From NCBI GenBank assembly GCA_013329175.1, contig DUKR01000010.1:1-6483 (forward strand): DNA of 6,483 nt. Reading direction: 5' to 3'. How positions within the stretch are numbered: the stretch's first letter is position 1; every line of letters begins with the position of its first letter. Of the stretch, positions 3,908-6,483 are shown in pieces. This stretch comes from Candidatus Woesearchaeota archaeon (GTDB lineage Archaea > Nanobdellota > Nanobdellia > Woesearchaeales > UBA11716). The translations under genes and the position numbers were made by a program. The notes beneath the pieces are model-generated. The model made no database searches and was not told the origin of the DNA. It worked only from the letters and a program-made list of their open reading frames with translations.

Positions 3908-5767
3908 ATGGCAAAAAAGCAGGTAAAGGCAAAAGCGCCTTCTAAAGAATCCGCTCCCAATCGGGACAGTGCACCATCTCCTGAAGACCCCCTCTCAAAG
4001 CTCCCTATAGATGTTCAGGAGAAGCTCAAGAGCATAAAGGAGAAGCTTGACAGGTTTCAGAAACAGGTTACCGGGAAGTTCGACAAGTACATCGTGGGGA
4101 TAACCCTGCTTCCCCCGCCAAAGCCCACTGAGCAGAAGCCTGAAGACCAGGACAAAGTCCACCTTCTCATTCTTATTGATGATACCGACTCCCAGAAGAT
4201 GACAAAGCAGGAGCTTAAAGACAAGCTCACCACCATCATTATCGGTATTGCTCTGGAGATAGACAAGAACCTTGCCCCGCAGATAGTAATCCTTTCGGAG
4301 TTGTGGCAAGGCTGCTATGACGGTAAATATGACTTTCTCAGGCTTATCTCAATCTCAGCTCCATTCTATGATACCGGCATGCTTGCCGCAATAAAGATAG
4401 CTGAAGTCCACAAGGAGATGGTCATCAAGAAATTTGAGCGCTACATCGTTTCCTATGTCCTTGCAGGATCCCTGACACAGGGCAGGGCGACGCCTGAGTC
4501 CGACATTGACGTCTGGATTGTGATAGACGATACCGATGTCAAGAAGATGACGCGGGCTGAACTGAAAGACAAGCTTCGCGCCATCATCATCGGGATGGGC
4601 ATAGAGGCGGGAGAGTTCACCAAGATACGAAACAAAATCAACATCCAGGTCTACATTTTAACCGACTTCTGGGATTCCCTCAAGGAAGCAAACCCCATAA
4701 TCTTCACCCTTCTCAGAGACGGTGTGCCCTTCTATGACAGGGGCATGTTCATGCCATGGAAGCAGCTTCTCAAGCTTGGCAAGATTAAGCCCTCATCTGA
4801 AGCCATTGACATGTTCATGCAGTCAGGCGACCAGATGCTTAGAAGAGTCTCAGGAAAGCTTAAGGAGATTGGGATGGAGGATACCTACTATGCCCTTCTC
4901 ACGCCAAGCCAGGCAGCCCTTATGATGTATGGCGTATCTCCCCCCGCTCCAAAGGAGACAGCAGAACTCATGCGGGAGCTCTTTGTCAGGAAGGAGAAGC
5001 TTCTTGAAGACAAGTATGTGGACATCCTTGAAAGCAACATCAAATTGCGAAAGGACATTGAGCATGGCACAAAGAAGGACCTTACAGGAAAAGAGGTGGA
5101 CAGCCTGCTTGAGGATTCCAAGATATTTCTGAAGAGGATTAAGCGCCTTTTCGCACAGATTGAGAAAATAAAGGAAGAGCAGGACATGATCAACATCTAC
5201 GATACCATAGTCACTATCATCAGGGACGTCCTTCGAATGGAGGGCATTGAGAAAGTCCTTGACGTTGAGCTTGAAAAGAAGTTTGATGACGAGTTGATTT
5301 CAACAGGCAAGGTTCCAGCAAAGTTCCTTCGGACGTTTAATGACATCCTGAAGGCAAAGAAGGATTATGACGGGAAGAAGCTTTCAAAGGTTGAGGTTGA
5401 GAAGCTCAAGAAGGAAGCCAACGTGCTCATCAAGTACCTCATTGAATACATGCAGCGCAAGCGGGGGAGGGAGATAGAGCGCGCCAAGATAAGGGTGAAG
5501 TACGGCGAGAAATACGGCGAGGTTATCCTGCTCACTGACAAGGCATTTGTCATCTTTGACATTGACGCAAAGGAGAAGGAGATACAGAAGGCAAAGCTCA
5601 ATGCTGATGGCTCATTAGGCAAGCTTGAGGCAAGCAGCCTTGAGGAATTTGAGCAAGCTCTAGCAAAGGGGAAGTTCCCGCCCAAAGTATTCATCAGAGA
5701 GCCGGTGTTTGAGGATTTGAAAAAAGTCTTTAGCAAAGATGTCGAAGTGAGCGTGAATTATTTCTGA
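3908..5767 (+). CDS. Double nucleotidyltransferase-fold protein with HEPN-like helical region
   Basis: Encodes 619 residues, cytoplasmic, with no signal peptide or TM segment. Residues 1-30 are a Lys/Pro/Ser-rich tail. Residues 56-163 and 174-285 are two copies of a polymerase-beta-type nucleotidyltransferase (MNT-like) domain; both contain IDDTD, KMT, ELKDKL and IIIG in the same order. The second copy has GSX10DXD (Gly187, Ser188, Asp199, Asp201), so it could bind Mg-NTP. In the first copy those positions appear to be Pro69, Pro70, Lys83 and His85, so it should be inactive. A third acidic residue is not evident in the second copy: the expected strand reads INIQVYIL. Residues about 300-415 are helical and include RKDIEH (Arg381 to His386), fitting the RX4H motif of HEPN RNases. 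Residues 415-515 are charged helices, and about 518-619 look like a mixed alpha/beta domain (KIRVKYGEKYGEVILL). I recall close relatives in DPANN genomes. The substrate is unknown: AMP or nucleotide transfer to protein or RNA, or fused toxin-antitoxin-like control, are inferences. Confidence 0.85.
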   Translation: MAKKQVKAKAPSKESAPNRDSAPSPEDPLSKLPIDVQEKLKSIKEKLDRFQKQVTGKFDKYIVGITLLPPPKPTEQKPEDQDKVHLLILIDDTDSQKMTKQELKDKLTTIIIGIALEIDKNLAPQIVILSELWQGCYDGKYDFLRLISISAPFYDTGMLAAIKIAEVHKEMVIKKFERYIVSYVLAGSLTQGRATPESDIDVWIVIDDTDVKKMTRAELKDKLRAIIIGMGIEAGEFTKIRNKINIQVYILTDFWDSLKEANPIIFTLLRDGVPFYDRGMFMPWKQLLKLGKIKPSSEAIDMFMQSGDQMLRRVSGKLKEIGMEDTYYALLTPSQAALMMYGVSPPAPKETAELMRELFVRKEKLLEDKYVDILESNIKLRKDIEHGTKKDLTGKEVDSLLEDSKIFLKRIKRLFAQIEKIKEEQDMINIYDTIVTIIRDVLRMEGIEKVLDVELEKKFDDELISTGKVPAKFLRTFNDILKAKKDYDGKKLSKVEVEKLKKEANVLIKYLIEYMQRKRGREIERAKIRVKYGEKYGEVILLTDKAFVIFDIDAKEKEIQKAKLNADGSLGKLEASSLEEFEQALAKGKFPPKVFIREPVFEDLKKVFSKDVEVSVNYF

Positions 5768-5813
5768 ATCCAGTTTAATTTTGCACAAAAACGAGTGCTT
5801 TCACAAGGGCTCT

Positions 5814-5829
5814 TCTCGCTGTAGCGAGA
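5814..5829. repeat. Perfect inverted repeat after the large gene
   Basis: TCTCGCT (5814-5820) and AGCGAGA (5823-5829) are 2 nt apart, so they form a tight hairpin about 50 bp past the stop of the NTase gene. It is not followed by T on the plus strand, so it is not a clear terminator. No convincing TATA box is seen between here and 5873. Confidence 0.4.
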
Positions 5830-5872
5830 GAAAAATGGCTATCACTCTGCTATTTGTACGTCACGGAATTAG

Positions 5873-6315
5873 ATGAAGGGAAGTGCTATGGCGAAGGCAA
5901 ACCGCTACAGCAAGGCAATCTTCCTGATTATCCTTGGCATCCTTTTCTACCTCTCATTTCTTATCATCAGGCCATTTGTCACCTACCTCATCCTTGCGGC
6001 AGTGCTCGCAGTCATTGTCAATCCCCTCTACCTCTGGCTGGAAAAAGGCTTTGGTCACGCAACGTCGCAGCAGTGCTCATCCTTGTCCTGCTTATTATAA
6101 TCCTCCCTGCTTCATCTATCATCACCTCACTGACACAGCAGGCAGCAAGAGCCCATGAGTCTCTTGACATCAGGACTGTGGAGCAGCTGATTGAGAGAGT
6201 AAACATTGCGCTCGGCACAAATCTGGAGATAGAGCAGACGACAGAGCGCGTATTTACTGGCGTGCGTGACATAGTAATAGGCTCGCTTCCAAACCTGGTT
6301 GGGTCAATCACTTAG
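5873..6315 (+). pseudogene. AI-2E-family transporter, frameshifted and truncated
   Basis: AI-2E-family proteins (PerM/YdiK-like) are membrane exporters of about 330-370 residues with up to eight TM segments. Here the first frame (5873, or the Met at 5888, which has the SD-like GGAAGTG) gives two hydrophobic segments with the family pattern: LSFLIIRPFVTYLILAAVL, then NPLYLWLEKGFG. At about 6056 one base seems to be missing: the next frame continues RNVAAVLILVLLIIILP and SLTQQAARAHES, exactly as the family should. It ends at 6313-6315 after GSLPNLVGSIT, giving about 147 residues in all. The later TM segments and the conserved C-terminal half are absent. The break coincides with the end of an opposing TSP3 coding fragment, so a rearrangement junction probably lies at about 6312-6315. 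The frameshift is not in a long homopolymer. Confidence 0.8.
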
Positions 6316-6482
6316 ATACGCTGCTTGGCATCGGCCTTGCCATCTAAGTCCCTGTCCAGCTGGTCTGGGTTGCTTTTCATCCTACAATTGTCACAGGAAT
6401 CACCAACGCCATCCCTATCATTGTCCCGCCGGAAGAGTTCGAAATGGTGTAAAAAACGAAAAGGGAGTAGCTTATCTTGCTG
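6312..6482 (-). CDS. 3' end of a gene with a thrombospondin type-3 repeat (partial at window edge)
   Basis: The minus-strand frame is open from the window edge to the stop at 6312-6314. It reads DNDRDGVGDSCDNCRMKS followed by NPDQLDRDLDGKADAKQRI. The spacing of D-x-D-G-V-G-D-x-C-D-N-C and N-P-D-Q-x-D-x-D-x-D-G is the signature of thrombospondin type-3 repeats, which bind calcium in secreted or surface proteins and are common in archaeal and bacterial extracellular proteins. The second repeat is degenerate after DG: the usual GDxCD is replaced by KADAKQRI. Residues nearer the window edge (LLPFRFLHHFELFRR) are not TSP3-like, so the fragment may itself be broken. No start codon is in the window. 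The plus-strand readings of the same DNA are antisense shadows. Confidence 0.6.
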   Translation of the reverse strand, partial: QQDKLLPFRFLHHFELFRRDNDRDGVGDSCDNCRMKSNPDQLDRDLDGKADAKQRI

Positions 6483-6483
6483 T

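Noticed and set aside
4888..5736. Minus-strand open frames within the large NTase gene
   Set aside because: Ser/Leu-rich antisense shadows of a strongly supported plus-strand gene.
6313..6453. Plus-strand frame past 6315 as continuation of the AI-2E transporter
   Set aside because: It contains stops and is the antisense of the TSP3 repeat, whose Asp/Cys pattern is far more specific.
1..6483. tRNA, rRNA or CRISPR array
   Set aside because: No TTC-loop and acceptor pairing of a tRNA, no rRNA-like sequence, and no regularly spaced identical repeats were seen on reading both strands.

Overview
The window looks archaeal, most likely a DPANN-type genome (Woesearchaeota or a relative). Three things point there. 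TATA boxes sit at archaeal distances from two genes, and one of those mRNAs appears leaderless. There is a tandem winged-helix regulator of an archaeal type. The largest gene is a 619-residue nucleotidyltransferase-like protein of a kind I associate with DPANN genomes. The lineage is an inference; there is no rRNA or marker gene here.

Layout. 1-378 (+): a decayed C-terminal piece of a BRO/DinD-type phage antirepressor. 551-1081 (-): a broken IS110-family transposase that keeps its DEDD (RuvC-like) domain but carries two frameshifts and has lost its C-terminal domain. 1115-1295 (-): the non-coding flank upstream of that transposase, able to fold into several stems, where IS110 elements of one subgroup encode their bridge RNA. 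1305-1515 (-): a degenerate segment ('B') containing a 31-bp tandem duplication. 1522-3007 (-): three intact genes, transcribed in the order PepSY-domain membrane-anchored protein, small three-TM protein with a signal peptide, tandem wHTH regulator. 3105-3176: intergenic inverted repeats. 3240-3395 (+): an N-terminal scrap of a second transposase. 3548-3703 (+): segment 'A', a diverged inverted homologue of B. 3908-5767 (+): the 619-residue gene. 5873-6315 (+): a frameshifted, truncated AI-2E-family transporter. 6312-6482 (-): the end of a gene or remnant encoding a thrombospondin type-3 calcium-binding repeat, running off the window.

How the parts may work together. The regulator and the three-TM protein are 7 bp apart and almost certainly share an mRNA. 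The PepSY gene lies just upstream with its own promoter and a T-rich stretch after it, so it may or may not be co-transcribed. Together they suggest a cell-surface or membrane sensing module with its own DNA-binding regulator. The large gene has its own strong promoter. It joins a catalytically disabled NTase copy, an intact-looking NTase copy (GSX10DXD) and a helical region holding an RX4H motif, all in one chain. This resembles a fused version of the separate MntA and HepT proteins and is the most interesting item here. The rest is mobile-element and gene debris, so this is an accessory or rearranged region.
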